Below, in pieces: positions 9,721-17,806 of a stretch of DNA of 64,000 nucleotides. Both the position numbers and the translations under genes were made by a program. Origin of the DNA: Roseovarius mucosus (GTDB lineage: Bacteria; Pseudomonadota; Alphaproteobacteria; Rhodobacterales; Rhodobacteraceae); assembly GCF_002080415.1 (NCBI RefSeq), contig NZ_CP020475.1:1-64000 (forward strand). Direction: 5' to 3'. The notes beneath the pieces were generated by a model. It searched no databases. It was not told where the DNA came from and saw only the letters and a list, made by a program, of their open reading frames with translations. Each line of letters opens with the position of its first letter. The stretch's first letter is position 1.

Positions 9721-10935
9721 AGGTGCCGCCATCTTGGCAAAGAATAGGGCATAGCCGAAGGGAGGCGTCAGAAAAGACGTCTGCAAGGCCAGTGCTATCA
9801 GGCCAGCGATCCAGATTTGCGCAAAGTAGGCAGAGCCGACGTGATCTGCGAAGTCGAGTTCCGAAAAGATCGGCATCAACACTGGTACAAAGACCAGCAG
9901 CACCTCGATCCAGTCAAAAACAAACCCAAGTATGATGATCACGCCAAGGAGGATCGCCAACAGTTCCCACCGGGTGAGATCGAATGCGGATATCCACTCG
10001 AAGATGACGTCCGGTCCACCGACCAGGTGGAAACTAAGCGAGAATACCGATGCGCCCAATACGATGAAGTAGACCATCGACGTCATCGTGCTTGTCTGCA
10101 CCGTGACAGAGTTCAACGATGAGAAAGACAAGCGCTTTCGCGCCAGCGCGACCAATAGCGCGCCAAAAACCCCTACTCCAGCCGCCTCTGTTAGTGTCGC
10201 AAAGCCCAGAATGATGCTGAGCGGAATGGATGCGATGACCGCGACAGACGCGAGTACAAACAAGAGGTCTGACACAAGATTGGTCTTGGGTGTGTCCAGC
10301 GGGATTTCGACCGTTTTTCTCAAGGTGACCGCAAAGTAGACCGCGAAGGCCATGACCATCAGAAGCACAGGTACGATGAGGGCCACATACATCAATCCGA
10401 TGCGCAGATAGAACACGTTCGAGATGAAGAACAGCATCACGGCTGGCGGGAACACGACACCCAATGCTCCAGAAGCTGCGACAGCGCCTCCTGCGGTTCG
10501 CGGTGCGTAGCCCGACGCCATCATCGGGGCATAGGCCACCAACGCCACAGTTATGACGGAAGCACCGATCACCCCGGCGGCGGGCGCAAGAACGAGGCCG
10601 ATCAGCAAAGTCGCAATGGCGTAGCGACCGGGAACGCCTGTCAGAAGACGCCCCAGCAAGCGAAACATGGTTTCGGCAATCCCGCTGGCATTCAGGATCA
10701 GACCAAGAAAAATCAACATTGGAACGCTGGTGAATTGGACTGATTCATTGGTCAGTACACCACGGGCCCTCAGGTAGATCAGCCCCAGATGCTGAAAATC
10801 AGTGATCCCCACCCAAACCGCAGCGACAAACCCCAAGAAGCCTGTCCCCGCGAGCACCAGCGCCACCGGAAAGCCACTGAAAACCCCAATCGCCATCACG
10901 ACAAGCATGGCAACCGTGAGGACCTCATTCACCAT
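9673..10935 (-). pseudogene. dctM: TRAP large permease (DctM family), 3' end replaced by IS sequence
   Basis: A second DctM, starting at ATG 10933-10935 (MVNEVLTVAMLV), 11 bases inside the upstream dctQ. It is collinear with the family up to SFLTPPFGYALFFAKMAAP at about 9721, then runs into the right end of the IS5-type element, which supplies an artificial tail NRLLKKSALDAVMRT. Compared with the intact copy at 3760-5082 it lacks the last transmembrane helix, about 40 residues. No dctP follows. It is probably non-functional. Confidence 0.85.
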
Positions 10936-11446
10936 TGTGCAGGCCGCTTGCTTGTTCCGGTGCACCTTGCGCACGTCTCCCTGTCAGAAAGGCGATGTTG
11001 CGAAGGGCTACGATCATCCCGGCAAGAGCCAGCAGGATGGGGCCGATGACCCCGGCAATGCGTTGTGCCCACAACTGGGTTTCCGCGTATTTCGTGGTGC
11101 GCATCAAACCGTCCCATCCGTAGTAGGTCAGGATGGCGGCGAGCGGCAGAAGGACAAAAAGGCCGCCAATCAGTTCGATCCAAGCAATGCGGCGGGCGGA
11201 CCAATGTCTGCGAAGAACATCAACGCGCACGTGACCGTCGCGCAGATAGGTATACCCAAAGGTCAAGAAAATTAGGATGAACAGCAGTGACGTGGACAGG
11301 TCCGGCAAATAGCTCGACACGCCAAGTTGTAGCTTGCGATCCAGCATCTGAAGCGCGCCATAAGCAGCAATCGAAACAACTGTCAGCCACGCAGTCACGA
11401 CGCCGATGCCGCGAATGCCACGGTCAATCCAATCCAAAAATCTCAA
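10925..11446 (-). CDS. dctQ: TRAP transporter small permease (DctQ family), second copy
   Basis: 173 aa, four hydrophobic segments, with LTFGYTYLRDGHVRVDVLRR (about residues 60-79), the conserved loop of DctQ proteins. The likely start is TTG at 11446 with GGGAGGGAA eight bases upstream. It is coupled to the truncated dctM by an 11-base overlap. The 37-base gap to lspA leaves no room for a dctP, so this operon lacks its binding protein on both sides and is probably a dead remnant. Confidence 0.85.
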   Translation of the reverse strand: MRFLDWIDRGIRGIGVVTAWLTVVSIAAYGALQMLDRKLQLGVSSYLPDLSTSLLFILIFLTFGYTYLRDGHVRVDVLRRHWSARRIAWIELIGGLFVLLPLAAILTYYGWDGLMRTTKYAETQLWAQRIAGVIGPILLALAGMIVALRNIAFLTGRRAQGAPEQASGLHNGE

Positions 11447-11483
11447 GCCGAATTCCCTCCCAAAGTTCTTTGCCTGTTAGCTG

Positions 11484-11993
11484 TTATCCCCCCGTGACAT
11501 CTCCCTTGCGATTGTCTTGTTCCCGATTTTCCGGCCTGACTTTCGAGGTGCGAAAGCTGTCCCAGAACAGCAATGCTGCCCCACAAAAGATCGCCACGTC
11601 AGCCAAGTTGAAGGACGGCCAGTGGTATGACCCGTAATGGAAGTCGAGAAAGTCAGGGACGGCCTGATAGCGCAGACGGTCAAGGATATTGCCAAGCGCG
11701 CCTCCGATGATCAGACCGAGCGCCGCACCTGTCAGCCCGTCCGGAGCCTTCCATAGCCAGATCAGCAGCCATGCCACGACCACGGCAGCAAGTGCGACCA
11801 GACCCCACCAGGGTACGACCCCGCCGAGCATACCGAAGCTGACCCCATCGTTCAAAACCCGCACGAGGTTGAGAAAGGGCAGAACCTCGACCCCGTTCTC
11901 AAGCGCCGGGGAGTTCAGGGCAAGAGCCTTGGTGCCCTGATCAACACCAAACGCGGCGATGGCGCAAAGCCCACCGAGAACGCGGCTGTTCAT
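11484..11993 (-). CDS. lspA: Lipoprotein signal peptidase (LspA), first copy
   Basis: Aspartyl protease that removes signal peptides from prolipoproteins in the inner membrane. 169 aa, four helices. Family boxes are present: FGVDQGTKAL (about 15-24), NDGVSFGMLGG (48-58), GGALGNILDRLRYQAVPDFLD (97-117, first catalytic Asp 105) and WPSFNLADVAIFCG (125-138, second catalytic Asp 132). The start ATG (11991-11993) overlaps the stop of the upstream cation transporter as ATGA. LspA homologues recur in lead and cadmium operons (PbrC), so this is probably an accessory copy rather than the housekeeping gene. Confidence 0.93.
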   Translation of the reverse strand: MNSRVLGGLCAIAAFGVDQGTKALALNSPALENGVEVLPFLNLVRVLNDGVSFGMLGGVVPWWGLVALAAVVVAWLLIWLWKAPDGLTGAALGLIIGGALGNILDRLRYQAVPDFLDFHYGSYHWPSFNLADVAIFCGAALLFWDSFRTSKVRPENREQDNRKGDVTGG

Positions 11994-12844
11994 GCCACCG
12001 CCTTCAGATCGGCCCGCGCGTCGCGGATGATCGCCCATGACGAGTGCAGGAACAGTCCGGCGATCCCGAACGCGACGATAAGATCGGGCCAAGCGCTGCC
12101 CAGCCAAACCACTAGCCCAGCGGCGATAACGACTGCGGCGTTGCCGATGGCGTCGTTACGCGAGAAAAGCCAGACAGCGCGCATGTTCGCATCGCCCTTG
12201 CGGTACCGCAACAACGGCAGCACGGAGATGACATTTATCACAAGAGCAATCAGGCCCAGAATCCCCATCAATGTGGCGTCTGGGGTTGTCGGCTCGAATG
12301 CCCTTATGATGGTCGTGCTAAAGACCCCAAGGCCAAGCAGGCCGAGAAAGATGCCCTGGATCAGGGCAGAGCGTGCCCGCCAGAGAAGGCTCCATCCGAT
12401 GGCAAGAAGCCCCAAGAAAGTGATCGCGCCATCGCCGATGAAATCCAGCGCGTCGGCCTTCACCGCCTGTGACCCGGCAATAAACCCACCAATCATTTCC
12501 AGAACGCCGTAACCGACATTTAGAATCACGACGATCCAGAGCGCGCGGCGGTAGCCCGGGTCCTGATGGGCCGCACTTTGCTGAAGGTCCTCGTCGCTCT
12601 CGATGCGGTCGAACCCATATCCCGTTGTCTCAACGGCTTTTTCAATCTCCGGCAGGCTTGCTTCAGGGACTTTCAGAGTCATGATATGGGTCGCCGCTGA
12701 TACTTTCACTGCGTCGGGCGCGACACCCGCAGACTGCGCCGCCCGCTCGATCTGGGCGGCATCCTTGGCGCAATCCATTCCGGAAACCCGGTAACGGACG
12801 GGCGACGTATCTGCTGTCGATCGGGTGCTTTCGGTGTTGGCCAT
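11990..12844 (-). CDS. Cation transporter with N-terminal HMA-like domain (CDF-type)
   Basis: A 284-aa inner-membrane protein. Residues about 15-65 form a heavy-metal-associated fold with a single-cysteine motif GMDCAKD (Cys25) in place of the usual GMxCxxC. Six membrane segments follow, with ADALDFIGDGAITFLG and SRNDAIGNAAVVIAAG at the positions where CDF transporters place their metal-binding Asp/His residues. It probably exports Cd, Zn, Pb or Co (inference). It is translationally coupled to lspA and divergent from a CmtR-like repressor, whose control it presumably shares. The start ATG 12842-12844 is chosen because the frame upstream reads through the regulatory gap. Confidence 0.85.
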   Translation of the reverse strand: MANTESTRSTADTSPVRYRVSGMDCAKDAAQIERAAQSAGVAPDAVKVSAATHIMTLKVPEASLPEIEKAVETTGYGFDRIESDEDLQQSAAHQDPGYRRALWIVVILNVGYGVLEMIGGFIAGSQAVKADALDFIGDGAITFLGLLAIGWSLLWRARSALIQGIFLGLLGLGVFSTTIIRAFEPTTPDATLMGILGLIALVINVISVLPLLRYRKGDANMRAVWLFSRNDAIGNAAVVIAAGLVVWLGSAWPDLIVAFGIAGLFLHSSWAIIRDARADLKAVA

Positions 12845-12900
12845 CGGTGCAATACTCCTGCTAAAGTGGATCAAGTTCAAACATATCAGCAAGGAGTGAT
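12845..12900. promoter_or_regulatory. Divergent promoter/operator between cation transporter and ArsR-type repressor
   Basis: The 56-base gap separates two divergent starts and must hold both promoters. On the minus strand TTGAAC, 17 bases, GAGTAT could serve the transporter. A GGAGTGAT ribosome site precedes the repressor. An AT-rich stretch with TTCAAACATAT resembles SmtB/ArsR-type operator halves, but I find no strong dyad. Confidence 0.4.
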
Positions 12901-13251
12901 ATGATGCAAGTCTTCGCCGATCGCAATGCTGCGGCCGCTGGCATCGAGCGTAGGGCAAAGCTCTTTCGCGGTCTTGCCGACCCGAGCCGACTGGCGATAC
13001 TGGGCGTGCTGTGTGAAGGACCGTTGGTTGTTCACGAGATCGTCAAACGCACAGGGCTATCGCAGCCCAACGTGTCAAATCATTTGCGATGCCTTCTGGA
13101 TTGCGGACTTGTCGCCAGCGACCGCGATGGGCGCTTCATTCGCTACCGGATCAGCAGTCCGCGCATAGCAGCTCTTTTAAATGATGTAGACGCCCTGCTT
13201 GATGTGGTCGCAGAAGGTGTTGGGGCTTGTGACAATTATCGCGAAGCGTGA
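12901..13251 (+). CDS. ArsR/SmtB-family metal-sensing repressor, CmtR-like
   Basis: A 116-aa winged helix-turn-helix protein. The recognition region TGLSQPNVSNHLRCLLDCGL (residues 51-70) contains Cys64 and Cys68, the same CxxxC arrangement as the Cd(II)/Pb(II) sensor CmtR (NHLSCLRGCGLV). A third Cys110 near the C-terminus matches the third CmtR ligand. The alpha3 ELCVCDL motif of ArsR/CadC is absent. It is therefore most likely a cadmium/lead-responsive repressor of the divergent transporter-lspA pair. ATG 12901 and 12904 are tandem; the first is used here. Confidence 0.88.
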   Translation: MMQVFADRNAAAAGIERRAKLFRGLADPSRLAILGVLCEGPLVVHEIVKRTGLSQPNVSNHLRCLLDCGLVASDRDGRFIRYRISSPRIAALLNDVDALLDVVAEGVGACDNYREA

Positions 13252-13533
13252 ACGATAATATCCCAATGCACGTCATCACGACCACTTCCGCGTGAGGCAA
13301 AATTTTATATGGGGCTTGCTGCCAAACGTGTTGAAAAGACCCATTATTGAAAGCGCTCAATTTAACTGCTCGGCATAGCGAGTTAAGGATCACAATTGAA
13401 GCGAAGATCAAGACGAGGCCCGGCATCGTGGCAGTAGCCTGGTTTCACCCCACAGATCGTGACAGCGCTTAGACTGATAAAGAAACGAACGGGCCCGAAG
13501 TATTACCGAGATCGTCTGGCATCAAAATTTCTC
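13252..13533. other. Intergenic stretch without recognisable gene
   Basis: About 280 bases between the ArsR-type gene and the first MerR-type promoter; with the leader to 13686 the gap totals about 435 bases. I see no coding frame with a ribosome site, no convincing terminator and no repeat here. Confidence 0.4.
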
Positions 13534-13564
13534 TTGAACCTCTAGTAGCTTTAGGAGTTAAGCC
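13534..13564 (+). promoter_or_regulatory. MerR-type promoter A (drives L,D-transpeptidase)
   Basis: -35 TTGAAC (13534-13539), spacer of exactly 19 bases, -10 TAAGCC (13559-13564). The spacer overlaps the dyad CCTCTAG-TAG-CTTTAGG (13539-13555). A 19-base spacer filled by a 7-3-7 dyad is the diagnostic layout of promoters activated by CadR/PbrR/ZntR-type MerR proteins. The next gene starts at 13687. Confidence 0.8.
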
Positions 13565-13686
13565 ACCGACATAGAACGGCACCATGGAGCAAGTTGCCAA
13601 TAACGCCTCACTCTTTCCCGGGCGAACAACACTGCGTTCGGGGTAAGGTTCGGTTTGCCGTCCAATGCGTGAACGGAGCAATCTAT

Positions 13687-14352
13687 ATGCTGACAAGACG
13701 ACACTTCATCCAGACGACTGCCGCATTGTTCTCGGCGTCTATCTCGAGTCCGCTCCTCGCTGACACCTGGCCCACTGAAGCGGAAAAGGCGGCTTGGGAT
13801 GCACAGATTACACCGCCGGGCTATAACCCAGCCACATCAAACCCGTGGGGCCTGCACCCGCGCTTTCTGCCGCAGCGGGTTATAACTAAAGATGGTCTTG
13901 TGGCCGGTGACATCCATGTCGATGCTGTCGCGCGCTATCTTTACCATATCGAGGAAGGCGGCACGGCGATGCGCTATGGCGTAGCGATTGCTCGTGGCAA
14001 ACTTTATGAGCCAGGCGTCTACACGATCAAGCGCAAGGTCAGGTGGCCGCATTGGCAGCCAACACAGAACATGATTGACCGCGACCCGGAGCTCTACGCC
14101 GACATCGCTGACGGTATGGAACCCGGACCTGAGAACGCGCTCGGGTCACGGGCGCTTTATCTCTATGTCGGGGACCGAGACACCTATCTGCGCATCCACG
14201 GTACACCACAGCCGCGAAGCATCGGCGGCCGAGCCAGTTCCGGTTGCGTCCGGATGGTCATGGCGCACATAAACGATCTGTATCCGAATGTGGAGATTGG
14301 CTCGACGGCGTTCCTATATTCGGCCGAGGACAGCGTGACTCCGCAGAGTTGA
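13687..14352 (+). CDS. YkuD-type L,D-transpeptidase family protein
   Basis: A periplasmic cysteine enzyme family that makes 3-3 peptidoglycan crosslinks or attaches proteins to peptidoglycan. 221 aa starting at ATG 13687 (MLTRRHFIQTTAALFSASIS); the twin-arginine-like RRHF followed by a hydrophobic stretch suggests Tat or Sec export. The YkuD signature is complete: IHGTPQPRSIGGRASSGCVR near the C-terminus supplies His and the nucleophile Cys (SSGCVRM). It lies behind MerR-type promoter A, so it is probably metal-induced, with a 110-120 base leader. Such enzymes often reinforce the wall under stress (family knowledge). Confidence 0.88.
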   Translation: MLTRRHFIQTTAALFSASISSPLLADTWPTEAEKAAWDAQITPPGYNPATSNPWGLHPRFLPQRVITKDGLVAGDIHVDAVARYLYHIEEGGTAMRYGVAIARGKLYEPGVYTIKRKVRWPHWQPTQNMIDRDPELYADIADGMEPGPENALGSRALYLYVGDRDTYLRIHGTPQPRSIGGRASSGCVRMVMAHINDLYPNVEIGSTAFLYSAEDSVTPQS

Positions 14353-14391
14353 CCCAAGCCGCGCCGTCAATCCGACGCTTGGACGCGTCAA

Positions 14392-14661
14392 TCAGGATTG
14401 GCGCGCGACGCAGATGGGATTGCCGCCTGCCGATCGCAACGGGACCAAGGTCGTTTCCACCGGCCCACTATGGGCATACCAATAGCAATTATCTTCGGGA
14501 CGTAGCCGTGCCGTGATGAGATCCTGGTCGGGTGCAGCGAGGGCTGCGACAGATTCTGGAACATTGCCGATCCTGAATGGATCGTTGTCTTCCTTAGAAG
14601 GCACCGCGCAGCCAGCCAGGGCCAATGTTGCAACCATGATCACCGCATATTTTTGAAGCAT
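14392..14661 (-). CDS. Small putative lipoprotein
   Basis: 89 aa starting at ATG 14659-14661. The N-terminus MLQKYAVIMVATLALAGC is a clear lipoprotein signal with lipobox LAGC and modified Cys18. The mature part has no family I recognise; it contains NCYWYAHSGPVETTLVPLRS and a second cysteine pair partner near the end (PICVARQS). Gene is convergent with the transpeptidase and divergent from the metal ATPase. Envelope location fits the surrounding theme. Confidence 0.7.
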   Translation of the reverse strand: MLQKYAVIMVATLALAGCAVPSKEDNDPFRIGNVPESVAALAAPDQDLITARLRPEDNCYWYAHSGPVETTLVPLRSAGGNPICVARQS

Positions 14662-14766
14662 ATCTATCTCACTCTTTGGCAGGTCAGCCGCGTCCTCAGA
14701 CTTAACGGCGCGTTTCAAGGTTCCGCAGGTCTGTGTCCTTATTTGACCAAGTTTCTGTTTTTGCTC

Positions 14767-14797
14767 TTGAAGCTCTAGTTACTGTAGGGGCTATCTC
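14767..14797 (+). promoter_or_regulatory. MerR-type promoter B (drives P-type metal ATPase)
   Basis: -35 TTGAAG (14767-14772), 19-base spacer, -10 TATCTC (14792-14797), with dyad GCTCTAG-TTA-CTGTAGG at 14772-14788. It ends 33 bases before the ATPase start. This matches the known layout of zntA/cadA/pbrA promoters activated by ZntR, CadR or PbrR. Confidence 0.88.
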
Positions 14798-14830
14798 AAT
14801 GTGGAATGAACGAATCCCGAGGTCAATCCC

Positions 14831-17227
14831 ATGTCTTCCAATGGCCACCGCCACGACCACAAGCACAGCTCTGACTGCAGTCACGATCATGGTGATGATC
14901 ACAAACATGCGAGCGTAGTTCCCCACTCTCATGGAAAAGGTGCTGCGTGCTGCGGTGCTGGAGCCAACACGGGACCGGCACAATCCATCCCCTCGAATGG
15001 GCGAAGTTTTCAAGTTTCCGGTCTAGATTGTGCCGAAGAGGTGGCAATCCTGAATAGGGTGGTCGGTCCAAAAGTCGGCGGGACTGAGCATCTGGCGTTC
15101 GATGTCATCAATGGTCGGATGACGATTCTGGATACCGCAGTCGGAATTTCGGACAACGAGGTTTCGCAACTGGTCGCGAGTACCGGCATGAGCACAAAAC
15201 CGTGGGACGCCGACAACGCAGCAGAGGATCAGGCCGCGCATCTGGCACGTCAGAAGCGCTTTACCTCGTTGAGCGGCGGCTTCTGGGCGGCGGGATTCCT
15301 TTTTCACATTGTCGAGACCGGCATGGGCGGCGCGCTCGGGCTCTTTGCGGGGCATGGCGAGGTGCCTATGCCTATGGCGGAAGCAGGGATCTTCGCCGTC
15401 GCGATCCTCTTTGGGGTCTGGCTGGTTGCGCCCAAGGCATGGTCTTCGGCGCGGCGACTTTCGCCAGACATGAACCTACTGATGGTGGTGGCCGTTGCAG
15501 GAGCCATCGGGCTCGGCGAATTCTTCGAGGCCGCGACGGTCGCGTTTTTCTTCTCTTTGTCGCTCTATCTTGAGAGCTGGAGTGTCGGTCGCGCACGCAA
15601 CGCGGTTTCATCTCTCCTCGACCTCGCGCCGCCTACGGCTCGGGTTCTTTACGACGACGGATCGGAAGCCGACGTTCCGGCCGCTGCCGTGGCAGTCAAT
15701 GCAAGGTTTATCGTGCGCGGCGGCGACCGGATCCCTCTCGACGGTGAAGTCGTGGACGGGGCAGGGGCCGTCGATCAGGCTCCTATTACCGGCGAAAGCG
15801 CACTGGTGCCCAAGGAGCCCGGCGACGAGGTCTATGCCGGCACTATCAACGGCGAGGGCACACTGACGGTGCGGGCGACCAAAGCCGCCTCGGACACGGT
15901 GCTGGCGAAAATCATTCGCATGGTGGGCGATGCCCATGCCCGTCGTGCGCCGGTCGAGCAGTGGGTCGCGAAGTTCGCGCGCATCTACACACCCATTGTG
16001 ATGGCTCTGGCGATCGCCATCGCGCTGGTGCCGCCACTGCTGCTCGGCGGCGCCTGGGACTACTGGTTCTACAATGCTCTGGTCCTTCTGGTCATCGCAT
16101 GTCCTTGCGCGCTGGTCATTTCTACGCCGGTTTCTATCGTGGCGGCGCTGACCGCGTCGGCACGGGCGGGGGTGCTCATCAAGGGCGGCGCCTATGTCGA
16201 GGCGCCGGGGCGGACCACGGCACTGGCGATGGACAAGACCGGGACGATCACCATGGGCGAGCCTGAGGTGGCGGCGGTTCACCCCCTGGTCGGCGTTTCC
16301 GCACGCGATCTCATGGCGCTGGCAGCAAGTCTGGAGGCGCGGTCTTCACACCCGCTGGCACGCGCCATCCTCTCGCGCGCCGAAGCCGATGGTGTTTCCG
16401 TGTCTGCCGCAGAGGACACCCGCACCGTGCCCGGGCGCGGTCTGGAAGGACGCGCCGACGGGCGCGCTATCTGGCTCGGCTCGGATCGCTTCGCCGAAGA
16501 GAAGGGGTTCGGCAATGCCATTCCGGCGGATCTGCGGGACCGGATCGAAGGGGCAGGGAGCACCCTCGTTGCCGTGGGTGACGAGACCGGCGTGACCGGC
16601 GTACTGGAGCTTCGCGACCGCATCCGCCCAGATGCAAAGGGGATCGTTGCGCGCCTACACGCGCAGGGCGTGAAGACAATCGTCATGCTGACCGGCGATA
16701 ACGAGCGCACCGCGCGTGCAGTGGCGGCCGAGGTCGGCATTGACGAGGTGCGTGCCGATCTCTTGCCAGAAGACAAGGTGACGGCCATCGAGGAACTGGT
16801 GGCAACCCACGACATGGTGGCGATGATCGGTGACGGCGTGAACGACGCACCGGCGATGGCGCGGGCGCATTATGCCATCGCCATGGGGGCTGTCGGTTCG
16901 GACGCGGCCATCGAGACGGCCGATATCGCGCTGATGACCGACGATCTGGCTCGAGTGCCGTGGCTGATTGCTCACTCTCGCCGGACAATGACGATTATCC
17001 ACCAGAATATCGGTATATCGCTGGCAACCAAGGCGCTGTTCGTCGGGCTGACCGCGTTCGGGATGGCCTCGATGTGGGGCGCCATCGCTGCGGATGTAGG
17101 CGTATCCCTGTTGGTGGTCGCCAATGCGCTGCGGCTTTTGAACGGGCATCGGATCAAGGACGGGCCTTCGGGCGGTGAACCGGTGGGCGAGCAGATGGCG
17201 AAGGGAGCACTGGCGCACGGTCATTGA
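14831..17227 (+). CDS. zntA: Heavy-metal P1B-type ATPase (ZntA/CadA/PbrA-like)
   Basis: A 798-aa inner-membrane pump that exports Zn, Cd or Pb using ATP. A His-rich tail (residues 3-35) and a CC pair come first, then an HMA-like domain with a degenerate single-Cys motif GLDCAEE. The membrane metal site CPC is at 424-426 (IACPCALVIS), the phosphorylation site DKTGTIT starts at Asp468, an SSHPLA motif gives the P1B HP dipeptide, TGDN is at 621-624 and GDGVND at 667-672. The CPC motif plus MerR promoter B argue for divalent soft metals over Cu. It is likely cotranscribed with the L,D-transpeptidase 63 bases downstream. Confidence 0.95.
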   Translation: MSSNGHRHDHKHSSDCSHDHGDDHKHASVVPHSHGKGAACCGAGANTGPAQSIPSNGRSFQVSGLDCAEEVAILNRVVGPKVGGTEHLAFDVINGRMTILDTAVGISDNEVSQLVASTGMSTKPWDADNAAEDQAAHLARQKRFTSLSGGFWAAGFLFHIVETGMGGALGLFAGHGEVPMPMAEAGIFAVAILFGVWLVAPKAWSSARRLSPDMNLLMVVAVAGAIGLGEFFEAATVAFFFSLSLYLESWSVGRARNAVSSLLDLAPPTARVLYDDGSEADVPAAAVAVNARFIVRGGDRIPLDGEVVDGAGAVDQAPITGESALVPKEPGDEVYAGTINGEGTLTVRATKAASDTVLAKIIRMVGDAHARRAPVEQWVAKFARIYTPIVMALAIAIALVPPLLLGGAWDYWFYNALVLLVIACPCALVISTPVSIVAALTASARAGVLIKGGAYVEAPGRTTALAMDKTGTITMGEPEVAAVHPLVGVSARDLMALAASLEARSSHPLARAILSRAEADGVSVSAAEDTRTVPGRGLEGRADGRAIWLGSDRFAEEKGFGNAIPADLRDRIEGAGSTLVAVGDETGVTGVLELRDRIRPDAKGIVARLHAQGVKTIVMLTGDNERTARAVAAEVGIDEVRADLLPEDKVTAIEELVATHDMVAMIGDGVNDAPAMARAHYAIAMGAVGSDAAIETADIALMTDDLARVPWLIAHSRRTMTIIHQNIGISLATKALFVGLTAFGMASMWGAIAADVGVSLLVVANALRLLNGHRIKDGPSGGEPVGEQMAKGALAHGH

Positions 17228-17290
17228 TCCGACGTCTTCGTTAGAGTAACCTCTGGCACCAACAGACCTCGCAAAAAGGGGCGTCGAGCA

Positions 17291-17803
17291 GTGACAAACA
17301 CCAGATTTCCACGGCGCGCCTTTTTGATGGGCGGATTTGCCGCCTTCCTGTCAGGCTGTGCCAGCAAGTTCCGGTCGTACAACGGACCCGAAGTGACTCG
17401 GCTGCGCATGTACAAGGGACAACGACTGCTGGTTCTTGATGGGGCGGATGACGTCTTGCGGACCTATCCCATCGGATTGGGCTTCGCGCCCGAGGGCCAC
17501 AAGCAGTTCGAGGGGGACGGACGGACGCCGGAAGGCTCCTACGAGATTGACCGGCGCAACCCGGACAGCCTCTTCCATCTCTCCATCGGCATTTCCTATC
17601 CCAACGAGGCTGACATCGCGTTCGCGGAGGCGCAAGGAAAGTCGCCGGGTGGTGACATTTTCGTCCACGGCGGACCGCGCAAGGGGATCGACCCAATGAA
17701 TGTCCGCGACTGGACGGCAGGCTGCATCGCTGTCACGGACCGCCAGATCGAGGAAATCTATGCCATGGTCAGGGACGGGACCCCGATCGACATCTATGCC
17801 TGA
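17291..17803 (+). CDS. YkuD-type L,D-transpeptidase family lipoprotein
   Basis: 170 aa starting at GTG 17291. The N-terminus has RRAFLMGGFAAFLSGCAS, a lipobox (LSGC, Cys23) with preceding arginines, so the enzyme is probably anchored as a lipoprotein. The YkuD catalytic part reads FVHGGPRKGIDPMNVRDWTA followed by GCIAVTD, providing His and the nucleophile Cys. It follows the metal ATPase by 63 bases on the same strand with no terminator, so it should share MerR promoter B. Its end is 3 bases from the convergent phnE stop. It is unlike the first transpeptidase in length and anchoring. Confidence 0.88.
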   Translation: MTNTRFPRRAFLMGGFAAFLSGCASKFRSYNGPEVTRLRMYKGQRLLVLDGADDVLRTYPIGLGFAPEGHKQFEGDGRTPEGSYEIDRRNPDSLFHLSIGISYPNEADIAFAEAQGKSPGGDIFVHGGPRKGIDPMNVRDWTAGCIAVTDRQIEEIYAMVRDGTPIDIYA

Positions 17804-17806
17804 GGA

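Noticed and set aside
12845..12900. A MerR-type dyad in front of the ArsR divergon
   Set aside because: I looked for the 19-base spacer layout here and did not find it; TTGAAC is present but the spacing is 17 and there is no CCTCTAG-type dyad.
13151..13426. Minus-strand frame overlapping the end of the ArsR-type gene
   Set aside because: It overlaps the well-supported regulator, has no ribosome site, and its start falls in a non-coding gap.
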